The position numbers and the translations under genes are program-made. Below the pieces are notes generated by a model. It made no database searches. It was given only the letters and a program-made list of their open reading frames with translations, and was not told the origin of the DNA. DNA of 64,000 nucleotides, taken from contig NC_134577.1 of assembly GCF_050947875.1 (NCBI RefSeq), positions 69,878,639-69,942,638 of the forward strand. The letters are read 5' to 3'. This document shows positions 23,255-35,949 of this stretch, one piece after another. The stretch's first letter is position 1, and the number at the start of each line of letters is the position of its first letter. The DNA comes from Dermacentor variabilis. Taxonomy: Eukaryota > Arthropoda > Arachnida > Ixodida > Ixodidae.

Positions 23255-24075
23255 TCCTGCCACCTGTCTAACCGTTCACGCCTCAATAGTTCCCCATCAG
23301 TCTAACTGTTCTCGCATATGTATGCCTCAATAATTTAGTGTCAAACTGATGTACCTATTTGCAATATTGCAACATATTGCGCATAGTGAACTCGAACGTT
23401 TCAATGCGATAAATCATATTATGTAAATGCACTACTTTGTCATTACTGCTACAAAAAGCACCTTTTCATACATACGAAACAACAACGTTTCGAATCAGGA
23501 CGCGCTGAACTGAGGTTGCGGCTGCCAAAACTTATTTCTGCTTATAAAGCATGAAAGTGTTTAGCGGGCATTTTGAAGATGCCATCTAAGCACTTCGTTC
23601 AATATAAAAACTGTAATATTTCTTGTTTCTGTGCCGTAAATGTATACGGAGTGAAAATAAAACTTACTTCTCTTTGATGTGTAGTCTCTACTTATCAGGA
23701 TGATGCAAGATTTTTGGGGGTTGATTAACATAATCTTGAATCTTGCGGATCCCATACCTGTTGACAGTACAAAAAGCGACATTGAGTGGTTATTGTGAAT
23801 TTCCTCTTAGTTTCAGTGACGGGACTTCTGTCTATAGAGCCTTGGAATTACGATGACATTTATATTCGTAGTTGCTGATGTGTGGTTTAGACAGTATGGC
23901 TGCAGAAGCTGAATGTATATTATTCCCGCTGCCCTCTACCGCCTCAGAACCAAGTTATAACTAAGCAGCAATGAAAAGCTGGAGATGTAAGTGCAAATTC
24001 AGAGGTGTACTGACGCAAACATGTTGTGTCCGTTTTCTTTAAATAGCTTAAGTTGCAGTTTAAAGCATGTTTACG
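23255..24075. repeat. Dispersed non-coding repeat, copy 2 (partner at 9718-10560)
   Basis: Same block order and orientation as the 9.7-10.6 kb copy, with scattered substitutions and indels. It begins within the CCACCTGTCTAACCGTT phrase and fades near the AAATAGCTTAAGTTGCAG phrase. No coding capacity. Confidence 0.65.
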
Positions 24076-26764
24076 ATACGAAGCCTGAATTTCTCGAGTG
24101 CATCACAAATAATTTCTAACGGCATCGACCGATCCTGTGCCCCCCCCCCCCTCCTCTGCCCGAAAGCGCCGCTACACAAGGTAACCGCGAAGCCAATAGC
24201 GTTGGAACACCAGGAACCTGCCTACTGCGCTAACATCGCATTTCGCAAAACATCGCCTCCCGTTACGTTTCAGTGATTAAGGAAAGTGGAGGCTTGGGCA
24301 AGTCTTTCTTTATATTGTTACCGTTGCGCGGTGCACCCTCGAGTATCTTCTGTGACGCCTACTCTCTTGCAGCGCGAACAACGCTGGTTCACAAAATCAC
24401 CATCGCTCTCCGCCACTGCCGCGCTCTCTGGTTGAAGCGCTCTAACGGCAGCCACGTGGTTAACATCTTTCGCTGGCGCATGCTACGCGTGCCTTGAGCG
24501 CTCCGTTGTTTCGTTTATGTATATATGCTGGCCTGTTTCTTCCCGACAATTTTTAAACTTTTTATTCAATTCGAGAATACTAGTGCGCCTTGCTAACCAG
24601 TGATCCCTGCCTATTTCTGCACGTAACAATGCTTCTTTTGACAGAATGTTAAGTCATCGTAGTAGGAAATCAATTTTAGTTCTTTCCCTTGTCTACTGAA
24701 GTCGCTAATGACCACTGTATCACTAGATTATTGCAATGGGAATTGTATGGCGACGCCAGGCGAATTTCCGCAGTCGTAGTCATCGTTGTCGTCGTCGTCG
24801 TCGCAGCGATGTTCTGTGTAAAGTCCAGGTGCGACAACATCGCGGCCACGCGCTGTATGCTGTGCGTGTTAGCGGACGCTTGCGAGGGAGAGTCGAGAAA
24901 CTTGATAGAGATAGGAAGGTGGGTAGGGTCCACGCCGTCTTTTCACGTGTACAAAGGGAAGACTGCGGAGATGAGCGCGCGCTATAAAGGGGGGGGGGAG
25001 GAAACAGGTTAGTGCGAGTCTTCTCTCCAGCTGCAGCGGGTAAGCGGGTCCTATTTCGAGTGTGTCAGCGGCGCTTTCGAACGCCAGTGGACCTGAGGTT
25101 ACTTATGGCTTCATGTGTGCTATGTTCTTGGGCGCTTGCGTTGAAGCGAGTCGCAACACGAAGGGAATACACTCGCCGCTTCCGCTCTTCATGACGCCAG
25201 CGTTACGGTAAACCGCAATGTTTACCGGGAAACGCTGGCCGCGAACGCTATGCACGAAGCCGGGCTTTCTGGTAGAAACGCGGCCTCTTGCGTGGGCTTT
25301 AATGGGGAGGAGGCGAGGGCCATCTGCAAGTGTTTCAAGGAAACGGGCGCTCGCAAATGAAGGACGCCGTGGCCGGTTTATGAATGGTCGGAACGCTGCG
25401 AAAAGGGTTTGTTGAGTTTTCGCGTAACAGAATTGCGTTTTTTCTTACAGTCAAACTATGATCCGACGCTGGGATGTGTAAGCCGAACTTTACAACTTTT
25501 CTACGTATTTGAACTTGTGAAATCAAATTATTTCAGTAGTTCTTTGCACCAGATGGAAGGCCTGGGCATGTGTGGTTAGAAAATCGGTTCGCTGAAACGC
25601 CGACGCTTGTATTTCTGTTATGCGGGGCCCTTAACGCAATCAATAAAACCCGTCGGCACTAACCGCTTTGTCCTTATGAATGAGAAATTCTATCCCCTTT
25701 TTTCCCCTATCTAGAACAGCGCTGTCACAAGCTTTATATCACATTTTAGCGCAACAGATATGCCTGATAGCAAGCCTCTTGCTATGCGTAGGTTCTTGGT
25801 TCCCTTGTTTCTGTCCTCCTGAATATAGGAACTGCATGTCTGGTGGTACGAATAAAACTGGCATCATCTATAGCTCAATGTTGTCTTAAGCGTGCCCCAG
25901 ATCGCATAGCAACACGGCGCAATTACAGCAACCGTGCGCCACTTGTCCCGTTTCTTCGTTGGCAGCAGCTCGTGGTTTGAGACTTTATGCGGCATTCCAC
26001 CTGCTTGGGCTTAGGCTTGACATGGCTTGACGAAAGTGATTATAATGTTTATGTAACGTGCAAGAAAATGAGTCGCCGTGCAATGATGGTCGCCTTCGTC
26101 TTCATACTGTGGTCGTTGTGATTAGGCGAGCATCGCCGTCGTGCCTTTGCCTTGCCTTGATTGTCGCACAGAATTGGTCGCCCTTTATGGACGCGCTGTG
26201 CCGTCTGGTTACACTGTGCCGAATTCCAATCAATGCTAGGTAGACAGCTGCATGTAAACTGATTTGTGTATCATTTATTCGGCATTGCGCGGAAACTCCG
26301 TGTCTTTTACCCCAGAAACCCAAAACATCAATTCACATATCCGAAACGTAAAATAGCTTGTTTATATTGACTTCTTGCCGTGGCAATATATTGGTGCGAA
26401 GAAAGCAGTGACGTGTTAAATTTTTAAAAATTTTCAGTTATTCTGTTATTCAGTAATTGATTTTTGAAGCATCCACAACTGAAACCTCCCTCCAGCAGAT
26501 CAAGAACACCAGCACTGGCTCTGCATTGCGTTTTCAGCCCTTGAATCGAAGCTTTTAGGCATCGAATTTGGTGTCACAAATTATGCCTTGGGCCTCGTGG
26601 GGTAAAAATAAAATTAAGTTGACAGGAAGTGCATGTCTTGCTGTTTTCCTTAATTGATCCTTCTTGCGCTGAGTTCCAGGTACTGCGGAAACAACTCTCT
26701 TTCACTGTAATATTTCGCTCTTTCGCAAATGTAGTTGTGATTAGTCGCGTTCGCATCTTATTTC
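24076..26764. other. No gene seen; simple repeats only
   Basis: A 12-13 base C run lies near 24141, a GTC/CGT trinucleotide tract at about 24780-24808 and a G run near 24990. The ORFs of 83-107 codons at 24.7-25.0 kb exist only because of the trinucleotide tract. The AATGGGAATTGTATGGCGACG phrase near 24736 loosely resembles GATAGGAGTTGTATGGG at 56763 and may be another dispersed repeat. No host exon is recognised. Confidence 0.4.
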
Positions 26765-27520
26765 AACAACATGCACAGCACAACAGAAGGAATGACAAAG
26801 CAAATTCTTGTTTGTTTATTCGCATTAGTCCATTATTTGGTGAATATCTGGGGGACGAAATGGCTTCAGCGGGGGCTCACCAGGCTAGCCTACGTTTGCA
26901 CCCCTTAGTGACTTACAGGCTGCGTCGTAGACATCAACAGTGTCTCATGAGCAATGGGTACTGTAGGTATCCGTGCCTTCCCGTGCAATATCTGTGTCTG
27001 CCCTGGTAGATGGGGACATAAGAAGGCATTCTACAAAGAGCGAAAAAAAAAGAACCACCAGCTGATTGCTACATCGAAGCATGCAATAATGGAGAGAGTA
27101 TATATGTCACTTTTGTGGTCTCCGAGAGGCTGCTTGTGCCAGCGTTGCTTGTACTGGGCACCCAGCAAATGTTACGTTGTAGACTTCAAGGACAAGCAAC
27201 GTCATTGTGTGGAAATTCATTCTAATGTGTACCGTTCTCGCGCATCACGTATAATATACCCTAAGCCATTTATAGGTCTGAAACGCTGTTAATTCCCTGC
27301 ATGTTATAACGTTCTATCTCATGAAAGAAAAGATCATGACTACTTGGTAATTTCCGTGGTAAACCAGTGTCGATTCTCCCCTTTTACGTTTTACATGTAG
27401 TGCCAATTACGTTTTACATGCAGTGTCGGCCAATATCGATTCCCTTTTGCGTCTCTTGCAGCGTTATTACACTGGTCTGTATAATATGTAAATATCTACA
27501 ATGGAACTTTGGTATCTAGA
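26765..27520. repeat. Dispersed non-coding repeat, copy 2 (partner at 1095-1790)
   Basis: Shares GCACAGCACAA, GAAATGGCTTC, CAGGCTAGCC, CGTAGAC and AACCAGTGTCGA in order with the 1.1-1.8 kb region. It also contains a small internal tandem: CGTTTTACATG(T/C)AGTG occurs twice, 24 bases apart, near 27388 and 27411. Diverged and non-coding. Confidence 0.5.
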
Positions 27521-29047
27521 TAACGCGTTGATATCACGAGATACTAAAGCACTGGTAAATGAAGTTGTTTTAAGCACGTCGTGTGTTTCCCGCTTCACTG
27601 TATGGTTTGCTGTTTCTTTTAGTGTAAAGAAAACGGCATATGGCTTTCACATCAAACTTTTAATTACAATTGCATATTACGTGTTCTTACAGCAGCTTAT
27701 ATTACAATTTACCGTAATATTTTTAGCCATTTTTTTTTCAAGAATATGGTCCCATCCTTGGGCAGTGACTGCTACGCGCCTCCCTTTAACATCGCTATGA
27801 TTTTCGTATTCTTGAGCTCTGCATTTTCACCCACAATGTAAACGAAGAACAGAGCATATATCGCTTTATTGAAAGGGATTCCTTTAACGTGAAAACCTTA
27901 TATGCCCCATTACGCGAAAACCCATCGTCATCGTCGGTGGGGTGACCGGGCAATGGTAACAGAAGTGGCCGACGGCGCAAAGTCACGTCAGAAATGCTCG
28001 GTCTGGTGTCAAATTTCTCAGAGAGGTTCCTGTAAACCCAGGGAATTAGCGGCAAACTAAAGGGATTCCGCGAACAAGTGTGTACTTTCTACGGCTGTGT
28101 GTGGTCACGCACTCCGAATCTTGAATGGAATGCCCCGTACGATGCCAATCGAAGTAGCAGATGATAGTAATCAGTTTGCGTCGTGGCTAAACGTTCGGAC
28201 CCCGATATTAAGAAGCCATCTCACGAAGACCACAGAGGTAACTCCTACGCATTCCCATCGACGCGCCATAAATGCAACCGAAAATCTACAACGTGCGTTC
28301 TAGCCACGTGGCAAATCTACCAACATGCGTCTCACGTATGTCTTCACCTAAACGATGGGCAAACACATGAGAAATGGCTATCTGATAGGTCACGAATGGG
28401 CAGTATAAGCACTAAAATGTGGAGTTATGATGGTCTCGTTCGACCCGATTTGACAAGTTTCCTGGAGATCTATAGCCATTAACGATTTCTGCAGCAAAGA
28501 AAACAATAACACCCATTTGGTCATAAACAAAAGTGCTCCAATTCCGTTCCGGTTTAATTCCAGCTCTGAAAATAAAAAATAATTATAATTCCCCGCTTAC
28601 AGATAAAATGAAGTAAACATTGTATAGGGAATCACATTTCGAAAGCTGCCGACACGTGTGACAGGCGAATGAAACTGACTATTCTCGGTGACAAATTAAG
28701 AATTACAAGCAAGCTCCTCCCACAAACAGGCAGTTCACCTGCCCTTTTCCTCTAAAAGAAAGCAGAGCCTGCTGTATTCCGCTTACAGCTTAATGACTTT
28801 GCTCTGCTAATTTAGTCGCTCAGCTAATTGGAACATGAAAGCTAGTTGTTTTAAGCTAGAATGTTCGGTACGGACGAACAGGGACAACAACATCACCTAT
28901 AAAATTTACCACAAACGTTAAGGTGTCATCCAGTGGCACAAAGAACGATCGCTACGGAAGAAACAGTATTTTCCTGGCGCTATGCAAATAAACGATCCTG
29001 AATGACTAGTGCATCTTTTAGAACGTATCGCACCACACATTGCGTCG
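27521..29047. other. No gene seen
   Basis: Stops are frequent in all frames and the largest frames (under 100 codons) carry no motif. CATCGTCATCGTCGG near 27926 is a small CGT-rich tract. I cannot assign any repeat family. Confidence 0.4.
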
Positions 29048-30190
29048 TAGTTGCTTAGTGGGAGCAGCCATGGAAAAACCAGCAGCGGTTCAACGCCCAA
29101 CGAAAGCCGAGTGCGTTTACTGTAATGTGCCGGTTTGAACGCCAGTCGACGTTATCATAGGCTCCATCGAAGTAGTCGGAGGTGCCGAAGGATTGCAGTA
29201 TCCGCAACATCATGGTGCAAACAAGTTTTTGGCTGCTGTCCGCCCCGCGGCTGAAACAGCCAAGATGGCGCCTAAGGGCCCTCTGCTGCTCGCCAACACA
29301 GGCGTACCACTGGAACGCATGGATACTCTAGTTGTTTATGTGACAGTGTACCATCTTCGACCCTCTGTCAGGGACGGCGCCTTGACTGCTGCACTTGCTG
29401 CATAAGGAAACTACTGAGGCATTCCCAACGTTGTTTTCAAGGACAGAACAGACATCGGCATTGACAGCCGATTGGTCAAACTCGAGATGAAAGCACCTCC
29501 ACCGAAGTTCATCATGGTGACTGGCTTTCTGGTGAGTATGGAATACAGAGGTACGAAGAGAGTTCGTTCCAAGTGCAGCGCAGAAGGTCATCTTTGGGCG
29601 TCCTGCACATCAGCTCGGTGCGTTCGATGTGCCATTTTTGGGCCATACGACTGCAGCATGCAATACGCAATGTAGATGTTGCAATGGTGAGCACGCCACT
29701 GTTGACTGCGCAACAACGCTCGTATGCCGCTGCAGTAGCATCAGCAGCGCGCGCCCGAACACCTATGGAAGGCAAAACCTCTGAAGGGGCAACACAGACG
29801 CAAGCTACCGATCAACTCTAATCCTCGTATTCCGAAATGTAACTTGAAGCGCATGCTTGACTCGATCTAAATAACGCCTGTGGTCAACGCACTGAAGGAA
29901 ATGCAATGAGCGTAAGGTGCACGTTCATGCTAGGCGTCATTTAGCTCAAGTCAAGCTTGAGCTTCAACTTGAGATGCGTTTCTGAATACGTGGGTAAGAA
30001 GCAGAAAGTGCAGCATAGGTGCCATCTACGGTGTATCTCGAAACTAGCGACACTGCGTCCTCTTCCTCTGGTGACGAAGAGGGCACCTAGACGGCAACCT
30101 CCTCCCTCGCCCCCCACCCCGATGGCATCATCTGCCACGGAAGACGACGAGGATTCCGCGTTGGACGCCCAGCTTAGGCGATCACAGCCA
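29048..30190 (+). pseudogene. LINE ORF1-like zinc-knuckle protein, degenerate
   Basis: A conceptual Met at about 29070 is followed by several broken frames. Together they resemble the RNA-binding ORF1 of a LINE: a folded N-terminal region (29193-29405), then KLEMKAPPPKFIMV, a cysteine cluster (CSAEGHLWASC, CVRCAIFGPYDC; 29568-29660) matching paired CCHC knuckles, then an Ala-rich RSYAAAVASAAR segment. A further acidic and proline-rich piece lies at 30060-30190 after about 230 bases of intervening sequence. Stops at about 29132 and 29403 and changed cysteines show decay. It points towards, but is not joined to, the minus-strand LINE at 30.2-32.6 kb. Confidence 0.65.
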
Positions 30191-30199
30191 GGGGGAGGA

Positions 30200-32560
30200 G
30201 GAAAAGCTTTGTTAATAATTGAGAGGGAATAGGGGAATTAGGAAAAGGGTAGGGTGGGAGGGAAGCGGTTGGGTGGGTCCCTAATGCACGACACCAGTGA
30301 TCCTGGCTACTCTCCGCTTGGTCGAAGAGGCCCCTTAGGGCCCCCACCCCCGGCTGGCGAGGAGGATCTCCCACGGCTCCCTATTGTAGGCAAGCCTCTA
30401 AGCAAGTTCCATTCTTGTGGTCTTTTTGTACATTCTTACGTCACATGTGCTAGTGACGGCCACGCACTGCACCATGCACATGCGCCGGCATGTAGTGTGG
30501 GATTCAAATGGTGGGCTCTTCCCAAGTGTGGGGATAGGTGTGTGTTTGTATTCTTCTGTATGTGCGGTCTGCTGCTTGTACCTCCAGTTGCCAATGCGGG
30601 GGTGGGGAGGCAAGGCGCTCTCTCGTGCGACGCTGGGGTTCGAGGATGTCTCGGGCTGTAAGTGGACTACCTTGGAAAGGGCTGTGGTTCCCCACTCGGT
30701 TTGTGAGATCACCAGCTAGGGAGTGTGTCCTCTCATTGCCTGGGGTGCCCTCGTGCCCTGGACACCATTTTATTGCATATTCTTCTTGGAGTGCGTGGCC
30801 TAAGGTTCTCAGCGCAATTCGTGGCAATCTGCCTTGCATGTACATTCTGCACGCTGCTTGAGAGTCGGAGATAACCAGTGCCGAGTGCCCGGCTCTGTGG
30901 CTGTGTTTCATTGCCATCGCGATCGCTGAAGCTTCGGCACTGGCTGTCCATGTTGTGTTTATTGAGGCCGCTATGTCGGCTCTTTGCCGCTGCGTGTTGA
31001 GAACTGCTACTATGACGTGTCCTCTGGCAGTCCTAGCGGCGTCCGTGTATTGCACTTCTTGATTATTCCCAAAGGTTTTGATAAGTAGCTACTCTCGGGC
31101 TTGTCTTCGGCCTTTGTGGTATTTGGGATTCATATACTTTGGTATCGATGTGGCTTGTATTTGCTTCCTGATGTGGCCTGGTATCTTGTGGATTTGGTCA
31201 CTGCAATATTGCGGTTTCAGCGAATATCTTAGTTCAGTCAGTAGTTGTCGTCCGGCTTGTCGTCGGGCTTGTGTGAGAAAGGCGCTCCGCCTGATTTATT
31301 GTAACCGCTGCCTTGAGCTCCTGTGTCGTGTAGTCTTTCATTTCCGGTGTTCATCCCTAATCCTAGCGCGCCCTTGTACGCGCACCGTATGATCTGGTCC
31401 ACCATCTTGATTTTTGTGTGATCTAAGTTTTGATAGGGTAGAGCATATGTTATCCGGCTGATGACAAAAAGTTGAACGAGTCGTATCGTTTCGCTTTCGT
31501 ACAGGCCTCTACTTTCTTTGTGATTCTTCCTATTAGTCTTGCTATTTGCTTCGTGGTCGCTTTCAGGGTCCCGATAGTGTGATCCGCTCGCCTGTTGCTT
31601 TGGATCCAAAAGCCCATGACACGAACCTTGGTCTTTTCTGGAAGCATGCGATTCTCTAGTCAGAGGTGTAGGTTTGGCCTGTTACGGTAGTTTCGTCCAT
31701 GGACTCTGATCCATTCGTACTTTTCTGGGGCCCAGGCCGTGCCGTGTTCGGCCGCGAAATGTTGGACGGTGTTGAGGACTTCTTGTAGGTTGCTTTCTTT
31801 GCGGCCTAACAATGCTTTGTGCATCCATAAGGAGTAGCATTCGCGTAGAGCGCGAATTTGAGGTCTTGGATTCGATGAAACCTTCTTCCCAATTTTTCAT
31901 GCCAATGTTAAACAATAATGGCGAGGGTATAGCTCTCTGTGGAGTTCCTTTGTTGGGGAGGTTGAGCTTGGGCGATCGTATACATTCTAAACCTATCGTG
32001 GCAGCCCTACCAGTTAAGAAGGATTTGACGTAGTCAAAAATTTTGTTTCTGAATCTCATTTCTTCTTGTTCCTCCATGATGAGCTTATGGGACATAGAGT
32101 CGAATGCGCTCTTTAGGTCCAAAGCCACCACTATGTTTTCTTCTCCAGTCGCCACGTTTTTATTACTTCGTCTCTCAGCCTCAGGAAAACATACCGTGTG
32201 GAAAGAGGTTTGCTGAAAACGTACATGTACACAAATAGGAGGTTGTGACTTTCCATATAATCGGTTACCCTGTTGGGTATCACTTTTGCAAAGAGCTTCC
32301 TGAGACAAGACTTAAGTGAGATTGGTCTCAAGTTCTGAATAACTTTGTTTTCCCGGTTTAGGGTTTAGTACTGTGGTGGTTTCCTTCCACTGCTGTAGAA
32401 TGGTACAAGTTTCCCATATGCCCTTGTTGAAGTAGCCGACTAGTCGCCCAAGTTGCTCATAGCTGAGGTTGCGTAGCATTGCGTTGGTGATGCCGTCCCC
32501 TCCGGGTACTGAACAACTTGGTATACCTGCTACAGCGTCGAACGTTGGCAAGGACGCTGC
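30200..32560 (-). pseudogene. I-type LINE (RT + RNase H), minus strand, 5'-truncated and mutated
   Basis: RT begins near 32560 with PGGDGITNAMLRNLSYEQL and LQQWKETTTVLNPKPGK. It continues with VVALDLKSAFDSMSHKLI and GTPQRAIPSPLLFNI (normally GTPQGA.LSP) in a 208-codon frame (32308-31682). The polymerase box reads YANA (DNA 31838-31849) instead of YADD, so both catalytic aspartates are lost. An RNase H domain follows (31055-30504: ASAEASAIAMAM, ISDSQAACRMY, KWCPGHEGTPGNERTHSLA), then a decayed cysteine finger and a 3'UTR ending near 30200. Several frameshifts separate the pieces. It resembles the 4.3-6.8 kb element in layout but differs in sequence. Confidence 0.85.
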
Positions 32561-32989
32561 TGGACGCCATCTCGGACTCCCTGCAGTCCCGGGCGGTCCA
32601 TCGAGGATCACGCCGGTTGTCAAGGCAACGGCAGCGCGTGTGAGTGGTGCTACTATAGCAGCTGATGAGAGGCGCACACGCGCGCAGGCGGCGTCTAGAA
32701 ACGCCCAGAGAATGCTTTCTCCTCTAGAGAGTGGTATATGACTGGAACTAACGGTGACTCCTTCCAAGAAAAGCAAAAAATGACACAATCATGGACGCTG
32801 TCTCCTATATGGAGGGGTACTCACCATACGTTTTACACCGCTTGCAACACCCGCAAGGGCCTTTTTTCCTCTGCTCTCCGGTACGAAGCTGGACAAATAA
32901 AATGAATGAACGAATGTACAAACGATATTGTTCGTGGAGAATTTGTGTGGTTAATCTCATGTGTCCCCCTCTTGAATAGCCCCACATGC
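32561..32989. other. No clear gene; LINE flank
   Basis: An open minus-strand frame runs from the LINE into this stretch, but recognisable RT sequence has ended. A 90-codon plus frame at 32469-32741 is a shadow. The rest is unassigned. Confidence 0.35.
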
Positions 32990-33370
32990 CCGACGAGCCT
33001 AGTCAGAGGTCGCTTGTTGAGTTCCCAGTGCCAGCTCGGAAATCCATGCCTCCCAAGATCAGGTTGTGAGTGTTTGTGATGAGCTCGCCAGTCTGTACGC
33101 TGGTTGGGCTGGGTGCTCCGTGCACTGGTAAGTGATGCGTGCCAGTGTGGCTGGGTGATCGTTGCACTAGGAGCATATGCTGGTTGTGTATGCTTCTGGA
33201 AAAGTTGCGTGCAGTTACAGCAAGTGTAGGTGCATGTTCGTTTAAGGACGGCTCTAGTCCCTGATATGCTGGCTGGTTAGCTTGTGATATAGAGCAGCGC
33301 CCTTCTGTCTGGTAAGGCGTTGGTCCTCCGAAATCGGCCTGTTGTTACATACAGACCACTTTCCAACCTC
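32990..33370 (-). pseudogene. Possible LINE C-terminal remnant
   Basis: Read on the minus strand, a piece resembling an I-type LINE C-terminus is visible: a TSQHIRD-like segment, then a decayed finger (HMLLVQRSPSHTGTHHLPVHG, where C and H residues are expected). Frames are broken and cysteines are lost. Since it lies upstream of the LINE at 30-32.6 kb on that strand, it would be a separate insertion. Tentative. Confidence 0.3.
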
Positions 33371-33464
33371 GGTCAAGTTCTCCAGGTGCAACTCCTTGTA
33401 GACGTTTTGCAATTATTGTGGCTGGTGCGCGTCGACCGTGTCACCAGATGCGCCAGACAGGCTG

Positions 33465-35519
33465 TTTAGCCTGCTCAAGTTTTGTCCTCCCCCCTCCCCC
33501 ACTCCTTGGTGTCACTTCCCGAAAGTGTACATGAAGGTCAGCAGCTTTTGATGGCGTTGACCTTAGTCGGAGAAGAGTTGTTTTGCAGCATTGAAATATC
33601 GTTCCGGGACGAACTGGCGATGAAGCTGCGTGGGACGGATGCGGCCATCGGAGGGCAAAGCCCAGTGAGTGCCTCCCTTGGCCGAACATAACGACACCTG
33701 TAGGGCTCGGCGATTGGACGAAAATGACGTAACCCCGACGGATCGAAGTGGTTATAAGCCAGCGAACCATTGGAAAGAGAAAGCCATTCGGAGACGTTCA
33801 GAGACGGGCTTCTTACCGCGGGCCACAGCTTGCAATTTGCTTTCGGCCGACAGTGACCTTTTACTGTTATTTTACTGGTTTCGAAGTCCTGTACGTAATG
33901 TAAATAAACCTTTTGTTCTCAAAGTCCACCTTAACGTCGGTCAACTCCCGCGCTCTAAAGTAAGATTTAATACTTCTCGTAATGGGCTCCTCACGATGGT
34001 TTGTGAGGGGCCCCGAGGCAGGTGCTGCGGCTCGGCCAACAAGTGCGCCAACTACGCTCCGCCTCGTTATTGCCACTAGCCTCGTGTTCCCTGGGAACCA
34101 GGCGACCCCATGGTCCTCAGTCAACGTGGGGCCCAGGATATCGGTGACGCACCTGGGAAGTGTGCCTCAAAGATATAGCCTACAGGTCGCTTGTCAATCC
34201 GTGAACATCTATGTGGGGCGACACCTTCGTTGTGCTTCTCTGCGAGGGCTGTGGTAGCTGCCTCTTCGGTGGCGCTTTATCTGGTGCGTATTGACGCGCA
34301 GGCCCACACCTTGTCTTGGTTGTTTACTACATTGCACTACTTTCAGGGTCGGCCTACGTATGGGGGGTGCTTAACGCCTGCTTGACCTCCACTCTGGGTC
34401 GACCTGGCATTCTACTAGCTTCGGGATTTTTTTTTTCTACACGCGCTAAGGATAGTGGGGAAACTAGCATAGGGCTGCTGTGTGTGGAAACCAAGATTCG
34501 TTTCCACCATCGGGCACATTTTTTCATGTGTTGGGTGTGAGCTTTTTAGCAAGGCGGCTGCAGCACCCAGTAGTTATGGTCAGTAGAGTCCGGGAGGGTT
34601 TGAAAGAAAGCTACGCTTTATTAAAGGTGATTTCGATCATGCAGTTTTGTTCCCCTGGGCCATTGTATCGAGTTTTGATAAGTGAAAATGAAACGATTGT
34701 GAGACGAGTCTTTTTCGTTAGCAGCATTACGGAACTAGTCATTTTTTTGTCTTGGAGCGGCCTGCAGTCCTCGCCGCTGGATCAGCACCTGTATTTTTCT
34801 GTTTTTGTATTTTACTTCCAAGCGTTAAAAACAAATTCGAGGGCGCTTTATGTTGTTTTTCCGACAAGAACAAGAAACAGCATGGTACATCGGTGACGAA
34901 GAATGACGTCAGTGTGCAATAAGCAGCTGTTATTAGGCGTAAATGTTTTTTACCGCAGAACACTAAAGCTACGACACGTTAACAAAATCACTCAGAAGTA
35001 TTTGCGAGAAGCCCTTCAAGTTGTCGGTAATATTTTTGCACGAAAGGAGCATGAGTTTTAAGATTGATGTGCCTGTTTGCTCCTGTTTTGAATTCAAATT
35101 CTGGAAGGTTATATTATGTATGGCTTCAAATTATGTTTTTCTGCTGAGATCATGTTCTACTAACGCTTTTGAGAGACACAGGTGCTAGAACGTGCATCGA
35201 ACATTAGAAAAAATATTAGAAAAACAGCAGACCTGAATCAAGAGTGTTCTTGTTTCTAATTTATTATATATTGTCGAGGCTGGCCCATCATAGCTTTAGT
35301 TGCTTTTGCGCCATAAACCCTTACATCGCTTCTAGAATAAATACTGTTTTCTTTTAGAAGTGACAGTTTTCAGCTATCACCGTTTGTAGAAAGTAAATTT
35401 ATTGTAAACGTGTTGCTATGCACGAATAGAGCTCATATATGTTTTTTTTTATGTTAAAGCTTCTGCAGGCGTATTCGTGCGAGCAAAAAACACATAAAGT
35501 ACATATTGTAGTCAAATCA
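33465..35519. repeat. Long non-coding repeat, subfamily N2 copy 1, with LTR-like signals
   Basis: Nearly collinear with 42400-45000, apart from an RTE insertion in that copy. Shared landmarks are GTCACTTCCCRAAAGTGTACA, GGTTATAAGCCAGCGAACCA (TATA-like, 33749), TGTAAATAAACCTTT (poly(A) signal, about 33899), GGGCTCCTCACGATGGTTTG and GGCCCAGGATATCGGTGACG. A TATA-like box about 150 bases upstream of AATAAA is the layout of an LTR promoter and poly(A) region, but no terminal pair, primer site or protein domain is visible. The distal part resembles subfamily N1. About 2 kb. Possibly a LARD-like or other non-autonomous element. Confidence 0.65.
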
Positions 35520-35880
35520 TCAGAAGCCAACAAACACTGTGATCGAGGACAACATAGGGAAAATTACTTGCGTTCGATAAACGAAATAAAGAAACAATAA
35601 ATTAATGGGAAAGAAAGTGAATGGAAAAACAACTTCCCGCAGGTGGGGAACGATCCCACAACCTTCGCACTTCGCCTGCGGTGCTTTACCAATTGAGCTA
35701 CCGCAGCGCTGCTTCCCCATCCACTTTCTTGGGTATTTATGTATCCTAGTAGAACCCTGGGAGTGTTAGCCAGCGCCACCGCTCACAGACCTTGGCGGCG
35801 GTCGTGGAACAGCCTTTTTGCCACAGACGTCACGAGAACGTGATCTTTTTGGTGAAAGCAACCGGTCAATAAACCCACAT
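35520..35880 (-). mobile_element. SINE with tRNA-like core (same family as 59007-59214)
   Basis: On the minus strand a good A-box (TAGCTCAATTGG, near 35690-35701) and B-box-like GGGATCGTTCCCC (near 35645-35657) form a tRNA-like core of about 75 bases. The body then runs CATTCACTTTC, CCATTAATTTATTG, TGTTTGTTGGCTTCT and recurs at 59.0-59.2 kb. On the other side, up to about 35880, the sequence (GCCAGCGCCACC, GTGATCTTTTTGGTGAAAG) may be a 5' extension or another repeat. Both sides are AT/GC-patterned like a composite retroposon. It is inserted at the end of the N2 repeat. It is not a functional tRNA: the anticodon arm is imperfect. Confidence 0.7.
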
Positions 35881-35949
35881 ATTCTACATGAAGGCATCAA
35901 TGTTGCCGGATTCCAGACCCTTGTTATGTAATAAACGATAAGAAAGGTG

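Noticed and set aside
24273..24497. Short GC-rich ORFs as a possible coding exon
   Set aside because: Overlapping frames with no conserved motif; probably part of an unassigned repeat.
24689..25012. Val-rich ORF pair at 24.7-25.0 kb
   Set aside because: Created by a GTC/CGT repeat, with no similarity outside it.
35640..35720. tRNA gene on the minus strand
   Set aside because: A- and B-boxes are good, but the anticodon arm is imperfect and the sequence continues into a body repeated at 59 kb, so it is a SINE.
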